From contig VIIQ02000229.1 in assembly GCA_007449985.2 (NCBI GenBank), positions 1 to 64,000 on the forward strand: a stretch of 64,000 nucleotides of DNA. Direction: 5' to 3'. Shown piece after piece: positions 33,491-44,289 of this stretch. How positions within the stretch are numbered: position 1 is the stretch's first letter; each line of letters opens with the position of its first letter. Position numbers and translations under genes: made by a program. This DNA comes from Desmodesmus armatus (taxonomy: Eukaryota > Chlorophyta > Chlorophyceae > Sphaeropleales > Scenedesmaceae). The notes under the pieces were generated by a model that saw only the letters and a program-made list of their open reading frames with translations, was not told the DNA's origin and searched no databases.

Positions 33491-33677
33491 TGATGATACA
33501 AAGCGCTGCTGGGGCTGCAGCACACCCAAAGCGCAGTCGCCAGACAGGAAGCTGTACCCATGTGGGGGCTGCAAGAGGGCCAGGTACTGCTCGGTAGCAT
33601 GCCAGACCCAGCACTGGCCAGACCACAAGCCGCAGTGCAAGGAGTGGAAAGCAGAGGCACAGGCAGCCACGGTGTGA
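32158..33677 (+). CDS. Small MYND-finger protein H with poly-Gln/poly-Ala
   Basis: Three exons, 32158-32295, 32756-32840 and 33136-33677, give 254 residues. The N-terminal part has cysteines in W-C-H-K-C-T-V-D-H-R-M-C and G-C-S-R-C around an acidic helix, perhaps a second metal site. A run of about 18 Gln (33297-33350) and one of about 16 Ala (33439-33488) link it to a canonical C-terminal MYND finger: C-W-G-C, C-G-G-C-K-R-A-R-Y-C-S-V-A-C, H-W-P-D-H-K-P-Q-C. It is probably a nuclear or cytosolic protein-interaction factor; no enzyme domain is present. Both simple-repeat runs are pure codon repeats and likely polymorphic. TGTAA lies 54 bases after the stop. Confidence 0.85.
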
Positions 33678-34135
33678 GGTGGGGGGATTGAGCTGGGCTG
33701 CTGTATTTGATATTGGTGAAAGCCCACTTGTGTAAGAACTTTTGCCCCAAGTTTTGGTTGTGGTACGCCCTAACGGCTGCAGACATGTGAAGTGAACAGC
33801 TGTCAGGTAGCATGCCAGACCCAGCACTGGACTGACCATAGGCCGCAGTGCAAAGAGTGGAAAGCAGAGGCACAGGCAGCCACGGTGTCACACCTGAGGT
33901 GGGGGGAGTGAGCTGGGCTGCTGTACTTGATATTGGTGAAAGTACCCACTTGTGTGAAAACTTTTTGCCCAACTTTTGGGTGTGGTATGCCCTAGCAGCT
34001 GCAGACACGTGACGTGAATAGCTGCCAGGTAGCATGCCAGACCCAGCACTGGCCGGACCACAGGCCGCAGTGCAAAGAGTGGAAAGCAGAGGCACAGGCA
34101 GCCACGGTGTGAGGTGGGGGGAGTGAGCTGAGCTG
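33594..34135 (+). repeat. Tandem copies of the MYND 3' half and 3' UTR of gene H
   Basis: The segment starting AGCATGCCAGACCCAGCACT occurs at 33596 (inside H), 33809 and 34031. Each copy keeps the codons for H-W and K-E-W-K-A-E-A-Q-A-A-T-V and the following UTR. Offsets are 213 and 222 bp. The extra copies lack the first half of the finger and a start codon. Confidence 0.85.
33731..33735 (+). terminator. TGTAA poly(A) signal of gene H
   Basis: TGTAA is the usual chlorophycean polyadenylation motif. It lies in CACTTGTGTAAGAAC, shortly after the stop codon of H. In the next repeat copy it is mutated to TGTGAA. Confidence 0.5.
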
Positions 34136-34871
34136 GTGGGAACAGCATCATGGTGCGGTTGGGGCGGCACGCAACTGTTGTCAGGCGCTGCTTGCAGTGG
34201 TACTGGTGTTGCAGGTTGCGCTTTGGCTTGCTGTAGACACTGTGTCAGCGGGATGTCATCTGTAGGGCTGTAACTTGCAAGCTGGGTATGGCTGTGGCAG
34301 CCTGAGTGTCGCCCCTGCAACCAAAGTTCACGGTGGCATCCATACTTTGCAGGACTTTGCAGAACAATGCATTGGTTCTGTACAGTATGTAATTCCCAGC
34401 GCCCCCATCAAATAACAAGGTTGAAAATGATTAGTTCGTTGCACGCTGTGGTAGCTTCGCTGTAGTCGTTGAAAGCCAGAATTCTTCCTTTCGAAAGAGG
34501 CTGATCGGCCCCAGAGGATCCAATTTACTTTACGAGCGCCGGCCCTCGCCAGTGTTCCTGTGAAAGCGGTCTGTTCAAATCTCAATCTTTCCCCGGTCAA
34601 CGCTGTAGCAGCTGTACCACACAACGTTCTGATGACATAGCGTAGGCAGATCCTGCTTTATTCTATATTCACGTATCGGTTAATAGAACCACCCAGGATA
34701 TAGCTGCACCTATGACGCTCCCCACTTCTCAAAAGTATGATGTGCAATCCCTGTTCATCCCAACAAGACCACCCCAAGGATCAATCAAACAGTCCTGGAC
34801 ACTCACTTGCCTCATGCCCACACCAGTCACCTGCACAGAATCAGAAATCAATAGCTGATGCAGCGTGGCAA
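34136..34871. other. No supported gene
   Basis: No domain or splice chain was recognised. This is spacer between the repeat copies of gene H and the insertion at 34887. Confidence 0.4.
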
Positions 34872-34886
34872 CAGTGACGATGAATA

Positions 34887-35532
34887 CTTACATGAAACCT
34901 CTGCTGTCACTCATACACATATGCGTATCTCTTCAACCTGTCTCTCTTCGGGCTGCGCCCGGTGCGTTCCTGTAGCAGTGTCAGTACCACCGTTTAGCAA
35001 CGGCGGGGCTTCTTGCCCCGTTGGTGGTTAACTTCACACCGTGCTGCGTTAAGTTTTTGGGTGGCAGGGTGGTTTTTCTTGTGCCTTGTGCTCTTTGCCG
35101 CCCGGCTGTCTGTTTTTTTGTGTGCCCCGCCTGTCCTGTGTTATTTCTGTCTGCTGTGCCTGTTCAGGTCCCACGGTGACGGCCTACTTGGTGCTGCCAG
35201 CCTACACTGGGGGTGGGGGAGGACCCCCACCCTCCCCCCTTGTGCCTGCATGCTCCTTCCTGGCATCCTGGTGGGCTGTTCCTGACGCTCGCTGCGCGGT
35301 GGTGGTGCTGCTTGCAGGTAATCCTACTAGGCTTGATGGGGCTGCTGGACTCACAGCTTTGGTCTGGACGCCTTCTATTGTACTGTGAGGTTGCTTTGTT
35401 AGGCTTTCGTTGCCTGGGGTGGCGGTGGGGGACCCAGTGCTAGTTACATTGTGTTCTGTGTTTCCATCTTTGTGTGTTCCCAGTGTCTCCACAGGAAATC
35501 TTGCTACCTCCCCGGTTCCGGGCACTGTCTCT
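34887..35532. mobile_element. 646-bp insertion with 15-bp target duplication
   Basis: CAGTGACGATGAATA occurs at 34872-34886 and again at 35533-35547, directly flanking 646 bp. A 15-bp duplication fits target-primed retrotransposition. There are no terminal inverted repeats, LTRs or long open frame. The insert has a strong hairpin (34986-35028) and a small one with stem CGGGC-TGC-GCCCG near 34949. It ends near GGTTCCGGGCACTGT, without a poly(A) or microsatellite tail. It may be a SINE or a 5'-truncated LINE; the family was not recognised. Confidence 0.55.
34986..35028 (+). other. Long stem-loop inside the 646-bp insertion
   Basis: ACCACC (34986) pairs with GGTGGT (35023), CAACG with CGTTG, and GGGGC with GCCCC around a TTCTT loop. 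The arms flank a few unpaired bases. It could be a structured RNA element of the retroposon. Confidence 0.55.
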
Positions 35533-35547
35533 CAGTGACGATGAATA

Positions 35548-36217
35548 TGCCACCCAAGGCAATACCGGCCACAACAACTTGCTCGAAGCTGATGCTGCTA
35601 ACCTTGTGAATCTGATTCTGTGTACAATGGCACCAATGTGTCACAAACTGTGACAGGGAGATAGGCAGCCGCTGCAAGTTGCCACCTCTTTATGTGCAGA
35701 TACCACTGGCAGTGCAAGCCTGAGGAGACCACACCAGCACACAACAAACAAACATATCACAACACCAAGCTGCGCGTGCCGCCCTATGAATACAGTCAAA
35801 GCCATACTCGAAACACACCACAACACCCTGCGCTGCACTGCACTGCTTGCGCAAGCTCTTCCAACCCTGTCACCTGCCATTCAGTCTGCCAGCGCTGCAG
35901 CCATCTGCTGCCCCACACTATAAGTGCCCTCATTGGTGTGGAGACGATGCTGTTACAGATGCAGCAGCTGGCGCCACACGGGCTCGTCTCCCGGGGCCTG
36001 CACAGTATGGCAGATCACGTCGGCACGCACACACAAAGACATGGAGAGCAGGGGCCATCAGGCGTTGGAAGCCGCTTATGCAGACAGGTGTTTGAAAAAC
36101 ACCTTGGAGCGCTGTTGGTGTGTAGATCCTATGGTTCTACAAATCCAATGATGGCAACAAGACCAGCAGACGCCGTTGTTTCAGAAACAACTGGTCTGTG
36201 GTTGAACCACCAACTTG
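35548..36217. other. No intact gene; PVWRQ-type relic
   Basis: At about 35880-36000 the minus strand reads D-E-P-V-W-R-Q-L-L-H-L, then a stop, then a segment ending M-A-A-A-L-A-D-stop. This matches the relics at 3758-4012 and 17010-17125. It lies downstream of LRR gene D. Nothing else was recognised. Confidence 0.35.
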
Positions 36218-38046
36218 TCAGTGACAAGAAGATTGCAAAGAATGTGAAGAGGCCCTCTGCATGCCATGCAAAGAGGAAGTGCCTGCATGCTCCTTCGGCC
36301 GGGGTATCTGCACAATTACAGAGGTGGGAATGCAAAGCTTCAAGTTGCCTTGCGAGTGGCAACTCACCTGGCAACTCAGTCGATGACATGAGTCAGCACC
36401 GATGTAATTCAACTCTGTCAGCTGCTGCAGCCCTGTCAACTGTGCCACCAAGCTTTTGCCATCCGCATTGACAGCCAAGAACAGCTGCCGCAGACCCGTC
36501 AGCTGACACACAACCTCCAACCCCTCTGTGGAGTCGACAGCAGGGTACATGTCAAGCCCTGTCAAGCTGCCCAGCCCTGTCAGTGGGGCCAGCAGCTCTG
36601 CACTGCACTGCAGCTCACCCAAAGACAATTCCTGCAGCCTAGGGCAGCAGCTGACAAGGCGGCTGCCTTCTGGGCTACTGCGGGGCTGTCCAACTGAACG
36701 GCATGACAGATGTCCAGATGCTGCAGGTGCAGCAAATGCTTGCTGGGTGGGAATATGTGCTGCCACACGCCTGCGGGCAGCCTGCAATCGCCAAAGTCTA
36801 AGTACTGCAGCTTGCTGCTCGCTGTCAACGCTGAGTAGGCTGCGACTGGTGCTACAGCCGCCAAGCTGTGTCCTAAACAGAGGTGTGTGAGCTGCTGCAT
36901 TGGCTGCAGGTGGCCGAGCAGCTCCTGCAGTCCCGCTGAGCTGCCAGCAATGTAGCAGTACTCTAGCCCAAGGTGCTGCAGCCGAGTCTTGCCGCTCAAG
37001 ACGCCTGGCTCCACACTCAACAAGCCCCCTAGCTCCAAGCGAGTCAGGTGTTGTGCACCTGCCAGCATGCTAGCCGTAATCGTGCACGCACTGCTTGAAG
37101 GATCTCTGTAGATGATTTTATAAGGGAAGATTGTCCAAGGGCATATGCGCAGGTCCTGAAGGCCCGTCAGCCCCTGCAGGTGCTGCATGTTGTCTTGACC
37201 CGGCATCTCACATTTGTCTAGCTCGAGGTAGGTCAGCTGCTGCAGCCCCTGCAGAGCATCACCTGGAAACCTGGACTTGTGGTTGTACGAACCACTGCTG
37301 CGTACAGAGCTGCAGCCGAGGTGCTGTAGGCTTGGCAGCAGGGACAATGCTGCAGCCAGCCCCTCCTCCCCATCAAGCAGCTCGCATTCAATGAGCTGCA
37401 GCTGCTCGACAGGTGCGCCAGGCGGCAAGACACCTTGGAACCCACTGCCTGGCTGCAGCTGCAGGCACAGTTTTTCAAAGTTGATGCTGTGAAGCCCCTG
37501 CATGTTCTGGAGCAGCTGATGCAGGGTGACTGAGGGGGGTGCAGGACCAGAGGAGGTGGGTGATTCCCATTCAGGTTCCTCAGTGCTGAGCTGGATGCTG
37601 CTCACACTCTGACCGTACTGGGCTAGGTACTGCATTATCCTGTCAGCATGGTGCTGGTCCTTTAGCACAGAACTGATGGTGCGAAGGGCCAGCCTGGCCG
37701 CCTGGTGCAGCCTGCTATGGGCCCGAGCAGCGTTGAAAAGACTGTGCTGATCGTCAGCACAACCCCTCAGCACTGCCAGCAGGCAGGGGTTCGGCAGCTG
37801 CAGCAAAGGGAAGACCTCTTCGTCTTCGTCACTGACAAAACATACAAGAGCACAACAAGGCGGGGTATGGGAAGTTATGGTGTAGCCCCTTATGCACAGC
37901 AGCACCAGCAGTTGATTTTGGGTGTGTGCTTGAAAAAGTCCAGCACGGAGTCTGGTGCCCCCCGTGCCTCACCTATCGCGGAACGAGTCGTAAGAGACCG
38001 TTTGAAGGCCCTTCAATGCCAACCCAAGCTCTCCAAGGGTATCCAT
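36218..38046 (-). CDS. F-box/LRR-like protein D (frameshift)
   Basis: Model: exon 1 37973-38046 (M-D-T-L-G-E-L-G-L-A-L, ends GATAG|GTGAGG, phase 2), exon 2 36368-37831, last exon perhaps 36218-36307. An acidic S-D-E-D-E-E-V segment precedes the F-box-like helix (L-L-Q-L-P-N-P-C-L-L-A-V-L). Leucine-rich repeats follow, including L-Q-G-L-Q-Q-L-T-Y-L-E-L and L-S-G-K-T-R-L-Q-H-L. As in B, a -1 shift is required near 36671-36705, between H-A-V-Q-L-D-S-P and S-P-E-G-S-R-L-V-S-C-C-P. The exon 2 donor is TTGCCAG|GTGAGT; the last exon is the least certain part. No role is known beyond the likely F-box/LRR function. Confidence 0.7.
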
Positions 38047-39289
38047 CGTTTGCTCGCCAATGCGGGCTGCGAGGGTCTGCCTGTCGTCTCGATACACAGT
38101 TGGACCGCTGATAGGTTTTTGAAAGCATCTATGTTGCCGGCAGCGGACGTTTTGTTCAGCGAATGGAGGGCTTCAACCGCCGAACGGTAGGTCGACGGCA
38201 GGTCGGTTGCACGCTCAACCGACCGTCCGGCGCCCCGTATGTCAATGGTATGCAGTCAGACGGACCAAGTGTCTGTGGGAACACCCATAACGGCTGACAA
38301 GGTCAAGGGCAAGGCCAGGGCCACAGCAGGAACAGCGCCTTGCATGTACACCGCAAGTGCCCAAACAGACACTTGCATGTGGGGGTACCCACTGCTGCAA
38401 TTGCTGTTGCTGCAGGTCAGCATGGCTGGGTGTTACATTGTGCATGAAACAACATGGCTCACAGGGGTGTAGATTGAGAAGTCACCACCACTTGCGAAAA
38501 CACCTCGGCTCACAGTTGTGCCAACAAGCCGCTTCATGCTGTTGTACGCATTAGCAGCAACGCACTGCTACTTCTGGCTATGTGCCACACAAGTGTTGAC
38601 CACTGCTGCAGTTACACGTCGCAAGATCCTGCTGCAACTTCTGCCTGTGCAACCGCTGTAGCTGCACGCCACACGATCTCACGCTGCTACTGCTGCGCTT
38701 GTGTTGTGACCGCCAGCAGACCTACAGCATGAAGCAGCAAAGAGGATGCACCCAGCAAGGGGCAAACACATTTGCTGACAGAATTTGGGGCAGTCACCTG
38801 CTGTAGCATGAGGGCACCAACAGTGCTGGATGTGCAGCCAAAGCAGGTGCCAGCAGGATGAATCAAGCCTGATGTGCAGACCAGCAAGACAGAGCAAGGT
38901 CAAGACTGTCAGCCATAGCACAAAATTCACAAGCACCCAGCGGGCTGTAGCTAGCTGCCGGTGCCTTACTGCCACCAGGGCACCATCATGTGCCAACGGT
39001 GCTGCTGCTGCCACTTCTTCTCCAGCAACGTTACCCTCCTCTCAGCCTCCTCTCACGGCGTATCAGTCAACACATGCCACTGCAGCATGCTTTGATGCTT
39101 CAAGCATCTGATGGTTGCTGCCGCCCGGCACTCAACCCACCTGCGATGTCCTGCACCAGCGGTCCAACGCCGCCCCTGCCACATGGCTTGCTGTTGCTGT
39201 AGCCCTGAGCCAGAGGTCGCCAGCAGGAGCCGTAACCGGCGCTAGACTGAAACCCTGTTGCTGCAGCCCTGGCCTCAGCGGCGACTTGG

Positions 39290-39290
<1 letters not shown>

Positions 39291-39336
<46 letters not shown>
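39291..39336. repeat. (CTG)n microsatellite
   Basis: About fifteen uninterrupted CTG units. On the minus strand they read as Gln codons within an unsupported open frame. Confidence 0.9.
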
Positions 39337-39339
<3 letters not shown>

Positions 39340-40249
39340 ACAAGCTCCACCAGGCGTCTTGTTTGCTGGCTGGTGGCTGTTCCACATCAGGGCAGTGAAG
39401 CTGATGCCTGCACAGCATACATGACAGCCAACACACATGCAGAGCAGGGTGTGAATGGAATGGGTAGGGTATGGGCGATGCAGCACTTTCATCCTGGTTA
39501 GCTGTTTCATTATGCGGCAGAGTAGTGCAGTGATGCCGCACAGGTCTTGAAGACCTGACAGCAGCAATTCGGGATGAAAAGTCGTTTGACCACCTGGTGG
39601 AGGCGCCCCTGGCTGAAAAAAGTGCGCCCTGCCGCTGCTGCTGAGGGTCACGGCACGTCCAAAGTAATGTGCTGCCTTGGCAATGCCCGGTACTAAGTCA
39701 GCACTGGGACACACCACGCACCCCTGAGCGGCCCTGGCATTTACTCACCTGTAAAAACCAAGCCTGCCTCGCCACTGGGAGAGAGAGAGGGATGACACGG
39801 GGTGCCAGGCAAGGGGGAGAACGAGTGTGACTGCGCCGCAATCGCCATGTCCCCACCATGCCCCCAGGTGCAAACGGCACCCTAGGGGTCATCCACTGGC
39901 AACATGGTCACCCTGCAAAGGCTGCAGCTAGGAGAGGAAGCTCTGCGCAGGTGTGGGTGCACTGCATAGCACAATAGCAATGACAAAAGACAGATGGTAC
40001 ATCCGTAAGGAAGTGCAACAGCAGGGGTGCAGTGCTGCAGTGCATTCAAGAGCAATGCACCAGACATTGCCGGCAGGGCGCCAGAATGCAGCTGAAGCAT
40101 GGAGTGAGGCTCACATGCGCCTAATTGCGGCAGTCCCACGGTTCCAGCAACTGTGCGTAATGCAAAACAGCTCTTCCACCTCTTCCCTGCCAACCACCCT
40201 GTCACCTGCATCGTCTGTGCTCACCTTGCCACAGCATAAGCACTATGTC

Positions 40250-40400
40250 AGCTGTGCAGCTGGCTGCTGCGCCCTGCCAGCTGTGCAACCTGCTGCTGCG
40301 CCCTGTCGACTGTGCAGTGACTGGCTACTGCACCTTGCCAGCTGTGCAGCTGGCTGCTGCGCCCTGCCTGCTGATTTGCAACTGGCTACTGCGCCACATC
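40250..40400. repeat. ~30-bp tandem repeat
   Basis: About five degenerate units built on CAGCTGTGCAGCTGGCTGCT and GCGCCCTGC, with variants TGCAACCTGC and TGATTTGCAACTGG. There is no associated gene. Confidence 0.7.
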
Positions 40401-40703
40401 AGATTTGCCTTGGGTAAAGATGTGCCGCAGCAACTGGAGCTCCATTGGCTTGTCGTCAGGGCCCTGTAAAGCAGAACATACACAACCCAAGTGATGAACA
40501 CAGGGGTTCAACAAGCAACCCTTTAATATCCACAATATTGGCCACCGATGCCATTGACATGCAACATCCCCAATCACACAAGCATAAGGAATGATTGGGA
40601 GGTAGCTGTGCTGTTGCCACAGTACTGCCGATGGGTAGAGCTGTGATCCACAAATGATGCATCTATCATTTATGATGCGCGCCAGCCTACAGGCGCTGAG
40701 CGC

Positions 40704-42697
40704 CTACATGCACCAATGCCACCCAAGGTTTTCCTACAACATCAAACAAGAAACAATGCCCCATTGGTAGCACCCCTTGATAAGACACCATCCAGCAAGC
40801 GCGCCACCCACCTTGCAGTGGAGCTTCAAGTTACCAGCTGGCCCCATGTAGCTAAGCTTTGTCAGGTGCGGCAGCTCCGTCAGCTGCTTTGGCGGCACAT
40901 CGGCCAGAGGGAAGTAGTCCATCAAGCAAAGGTCCCTCAACTCCTTCAGCCCACACACCCAATCAAGCGCATTTGACCCGACATCAACGCCACACAGTGT
41001 CAGCTCATGCAAGCCGCTGAGAGACATCAGCGGCATCAGCAGATATGGGGTGTACAGAACGTCCACCAGCCGCAGCGACTGCAGCTTGGGACAGCAAGCG
41101 GCAAGGAGGCTTCCTTCGGGGGCGGGGACTTTATGGTCCAGGTTCTCCGGGTGATGGAGGGACGTGAAATCGATCTCCCGCAGCTGTGGCAGCTGCCGGC
41201 CGGCACGTGCGGGGAACACGTGATGCCACACGTCTGCTGGTAGAATGCAGCTTCGGACCTCAAGGTAGTGAAGCTGGCTGCTGGCTGTCAGGGCTGAGTA
41301 GGCTGCTGCTGGGGCAACGGCCTGCAGGCAACACGGGCAACAGCTCTACATATGGTTCCAGCCAGGGCAGTCCTGGGCCTTTCTGGGTTTAGGGTTGTTC
41401 TGGTTCCCCAGTCGAGGAGCGGTGCTGGGGCTAAGTAGGATAAGAGAACGACCAGTTCCGATAGCATTCCCTTGCAGAGTGTAACGCTGCAGTACAAAGT
41501 ACGCCCAGTTCACTTCAATCACCTGCAAGCTGCCATTGAACTCCACGTGCGTGAGCTGCTGCAGCGGCTGCAGGTTGGACAGCAGCTGCGCCACACCTGC
41601 TAAGCCACCTGCTATGCGGCACAGACCCAACGCAAGGTGCCGCAGCCGCGTCTTGCCAGATAGCGCCCCAGGCTCGAAGCAGCACCCCACGTTCTCACCG
41701 CGTGATAAGGCCCCTGGGTTTAGATAGAACTGACCCATGTTCACCCCGGACACCTGAAGGCGAGTCAGCCGCTGGAGGCCTGACAGGATGCTGGCTGTAA
41801 GTGTGAGCTTCCCTGCAGTGCATAGCCGCAGGTCCTGCAGGTCTGTCAGCCCCTGCAGGTGCTGCATGCCGTCCTGCAGCCCACACTCTGTTAGCTCCAA
41901 GTGAGTCAGCTTCTGCAGCGACTGCAGGACGTCAGCTGGGAACCTAAACCCTGCACCGAAAAAACCTAAACCCCAAGCAGCGGTGGACAGGCGGCTGATG
42001 CTGAGGTGCTCCAGCTGCGGCAGCAGCAGCAGCGTTGCTGCCAGCATTTGTTCTGCGTCTTCGTTGAGCAGCTGGCACTCGTGGATCTGCAGCTGCTTGA
42101 GGGATGGGCCGGCCTGGAGAACGCCCTGGTCCTCCCAGGTTGGATGCAGCTGCAGGAGCAGCTGTTCCAATTTAAGGCTCTCAAGCTTCTGCGGCTGCTT
42201 GTGGGGTAGCCTATGGAGAATAGCGGGTGTCTCTGAATCCAAGTAACCGATGCCTGCAAGGGCGAAACTGCTGATGTGCTGGCCATACTTGGCAAAATAC
42301 TGCAGGATGCTGTCCACCTGATCGTGCCGAACCTCGGCCGTAATGCTGCTAGCTGCCAGCACGGCCACCCGGTGCAGCTTGCTGTGGGCCCGAGCAGCAC
42401 TGAACAGGGTGCGAGGGTCACAGCACCGCATGACAGCCAGCAGGCAGGGCTCTGGCAGCTGCAGGAGGATTGATGGCTCATCGTCCGTCATCCTAAAGAG
42501 AAAAGCACGGAGAGACAGCAGGGTTGGCATGGTTACCGAGCCTAAGCAGCAGTAGCAGCAGCAGTGCTGCTGGGCAACAATAGCCAGCGACTCATAGCAT
42601 AAAAGCACTGGTGCATGCCTTACCGGTCGTTCTGGAAGCTGTTGCGACTGTTTTGGAGGCTATCCAGGGCTAAGCCGATGTCTCCCAAGGTTTCCAT
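40704..42697 (-). CDS. F-box/LRR-like protein C, intact
   Basis: Four exons join without any frame break to 527 residues: 42624-42697 (M-E-T-L-G-D-I-G-L-A-L, donor GACCG|GTAAGG), 41523-42492 (after TTTCTCTTTAG), 40812-41321 and 40704-40733 (E-N-L-G-W-H-W-C-M-stop). The F-box-like helix reads I-L-L-Q-L-P-E-P-C-L-L-A-V-M-R-C-C. Leucine-rich repeats of the L-Q-x-L-T-x-L type fill the rest. The 201-bp intron 2 (41322-41522) interrupts an LRR where B and D have none. This is the only undamaged family member here, so it is the best reference for the family. F-box/LRR proteins generally recruit substrates to SCF ubiquitin ligases; the target is unknown. Confidence 0.82.
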
Positions 42698-42954
42698 GGC
42701 ACCGATCGCTTTGGAGCACAACGCAGGATCGGATCGGCTGTGCCACCAAGCAGTGAGATGTGGATAAGCGTCAATATTTCTGGTGGGATTTGGTGATGCA
42801 TATGGCACATGGCTCTGTGGGTCAAACATTGACCCAGCGTGGAACCACAAGTGTCACCATGTGAGCATGTTCTGCTAGACTGTCAACCTAAACGCATCGC
42901 ATTTCCAAATCAGAAGATCCTTGCTCAAGATCAACCCTCAGTGAACACTTGAAA

Positions 42955-43366
42955 GAACTTAGAGGCAGGTCTGAACGCTCTGCTGTCAAATACTGCCTTT
43001 CTCAAGGGTCCTGCCAGGCCAGGCCAGGCTGGCCTGGGTGAGGTGTGCAGTGCCCTGCAGCGTTTGGCAAAAAACCACGACGCCAGCCAATCACGGATCA
43101 AACCCAGCACTGATACGGTGAAGAACGTTTGGGGTTGTTTTGTCAAGGCCATGCAGCTGCTGCTCAGCATCCTTTCCGCCCGCAAACGTGTTGGGGACTG
43201 GCAACAACAGGTCTACAGCAGCAGGGTGGTGACAGTCCTAGCAACCACAGCAGTCCTGCGCCCACTGCTGGGCACCAACCCTGGCCTTACTACCAAGTGG
43301 TCAAACAGCCTGCTGGCTGAGGTACACATGCTGGTGCGCGTGGCACTCACTACGGTACTATCATAG
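42955..43366 (+). pseudogene. N-terminal fragment of a large MYND-family gene
   Basis: The plus strand reads N-A-L-L-S-N-T-A-F-L-K-G-P-A, then C-F-V-K-A-M-Q-L-L-L-S-I-L-S-A-R-K-R and D-W-Q-Q-Q-V-Y-S-S-R-V-V-T-V-L-A. This matches exon 1 of gene F (C-F-R-K-V-M-Q-L-L-A-Q-L-L-A-A-Q-R-R; D-W-K-K-Q-E-Y-S-S-R-I-I-A-V-L-A). A stop lies upstream in frame, and no MYND exon follows, so it is a truncated copy. It runs divergently from LRR gene C. Confidence 0.7.
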
Positions 43367-44289
43367 TGCAGCAAGTTGTTGTATGCGCATGCATGCAGCC
43401 GGGAAAGGTGGCTTGGTGCTGCAAAACATGTCAAGGTGCAAATAGCTTGATCCTACGTGAAACAAACTCCTTCCAGGCAGTGCCAAGCCCCCTTACTCAA
43501 GCAGACCATCTCAGGGGCACTGCCAGTGTCACATCACACACCAGCGACCCTGCTCCATGAGCTTTCTTGGCATGCTATATCACGCAACCAATACAATCAC
43601 CTTCACCACTGCTGCTCGGCACTCCCTCTGTTCACCGTACGAGTACCCCGTCCAGGAGGTGTACACTAGCTGCGCAGAGAGCTGCTGATGAGCTATCTGC
43701 ATGCGATGCAGCAATGCATTCTTTACTCAATTGCATAAAAGGGCATACAGGTCTGATATCTGCAGAGCCCTGAACAAGCAGTGCATGCAGTCCATGCAGG
43801 CATAACACAACACATGTGCCACAGCAGCGCTGTACATTGACCTGTCAGCCACCAACAGGAATGCAGCACTGCTGCAGGAGCAATCCCTGCTCGACAACCG
43901 ACCTGATACACTGGACAACACTGGACAACACTTCACAAGCTATACATGGGCAACATTAAAATTGCTTTCAAGCAGACCATGTGCACAACTGCTGACTCTT
44001 ACAAACAGATACACGGGGACCCAGCAGAAATGGTGCTGCATAGACCCCAGCCAAACCCATCACGCAAAGCAGTACTGCATAAACCTGGCCAAAGCCCTGA
44101 CAGCTGGTCAGATTGGCCGATCATTGCTGCTCAAGGTTTCAGCTTATGAAGCCATGAAGATGCCACCAGATACGCTTTCAACAGGTGCAATCAAAGGCTT
44201 ACCAACTGGAGCATCAAAGGAAACACAACTCAACTTGGTGACACGCTGCTGTATCAAGTCCCTCTCCCTGATACGCGCACTGCAGAAAC
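43367..44289. other. 3' flank of gene F; no gene
   Basis: No coding sequence. About 44039-44110 matches 59856-59945 downstream of gene G (CATAGACCCC, CCCATCACGCAAAG, AAGCCCTGACAGCTGGTCAG), showing that the F/G duplication includes 3' flanking DNA. TGTAA on the minus strand near 44000 could be the poly(A) signal of F. Confidence 0.5.

Larger units (their letters stand above)
38047..40703. other. No supported gene; CTG run and 30-bp repeats
   Basis: A minus-strand open frame at 39100-39717 (205 residues, poly-Gln from a CTG run at 39291-39336, containing L-L-L-S-G-L-Q-D-L) might hold a decayed LRR fragment, but no gene model was possible. About five degenerate units of a ~30-bp repeat (core GCTGGCTGCTGCGCCCTGCC) lie at about 40250-40400. 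Confidence 0.4.

Noticed and set aside
36671..36705. Mini-intron of 14 nt explaining the frameshift in gene D
   Set aside because: A GT...AG of 14 nt fits the frame, but no equivalent exists in gene B, and such an intron would be far below plausible size.
39100..39717. 205-codon minus-strand open frame with poly-Gln
   Set aside because: Apart from the Gln run and one LRR-like stretch there is no family match or splice structure, so I left it as unsupported.
40250..40400. Regular short repeats resembling a CRISPR array
   Set aside because: The units are degenerate and contiguous, without unique spacers, in eukaryotic DNA; this is a minisatellite.
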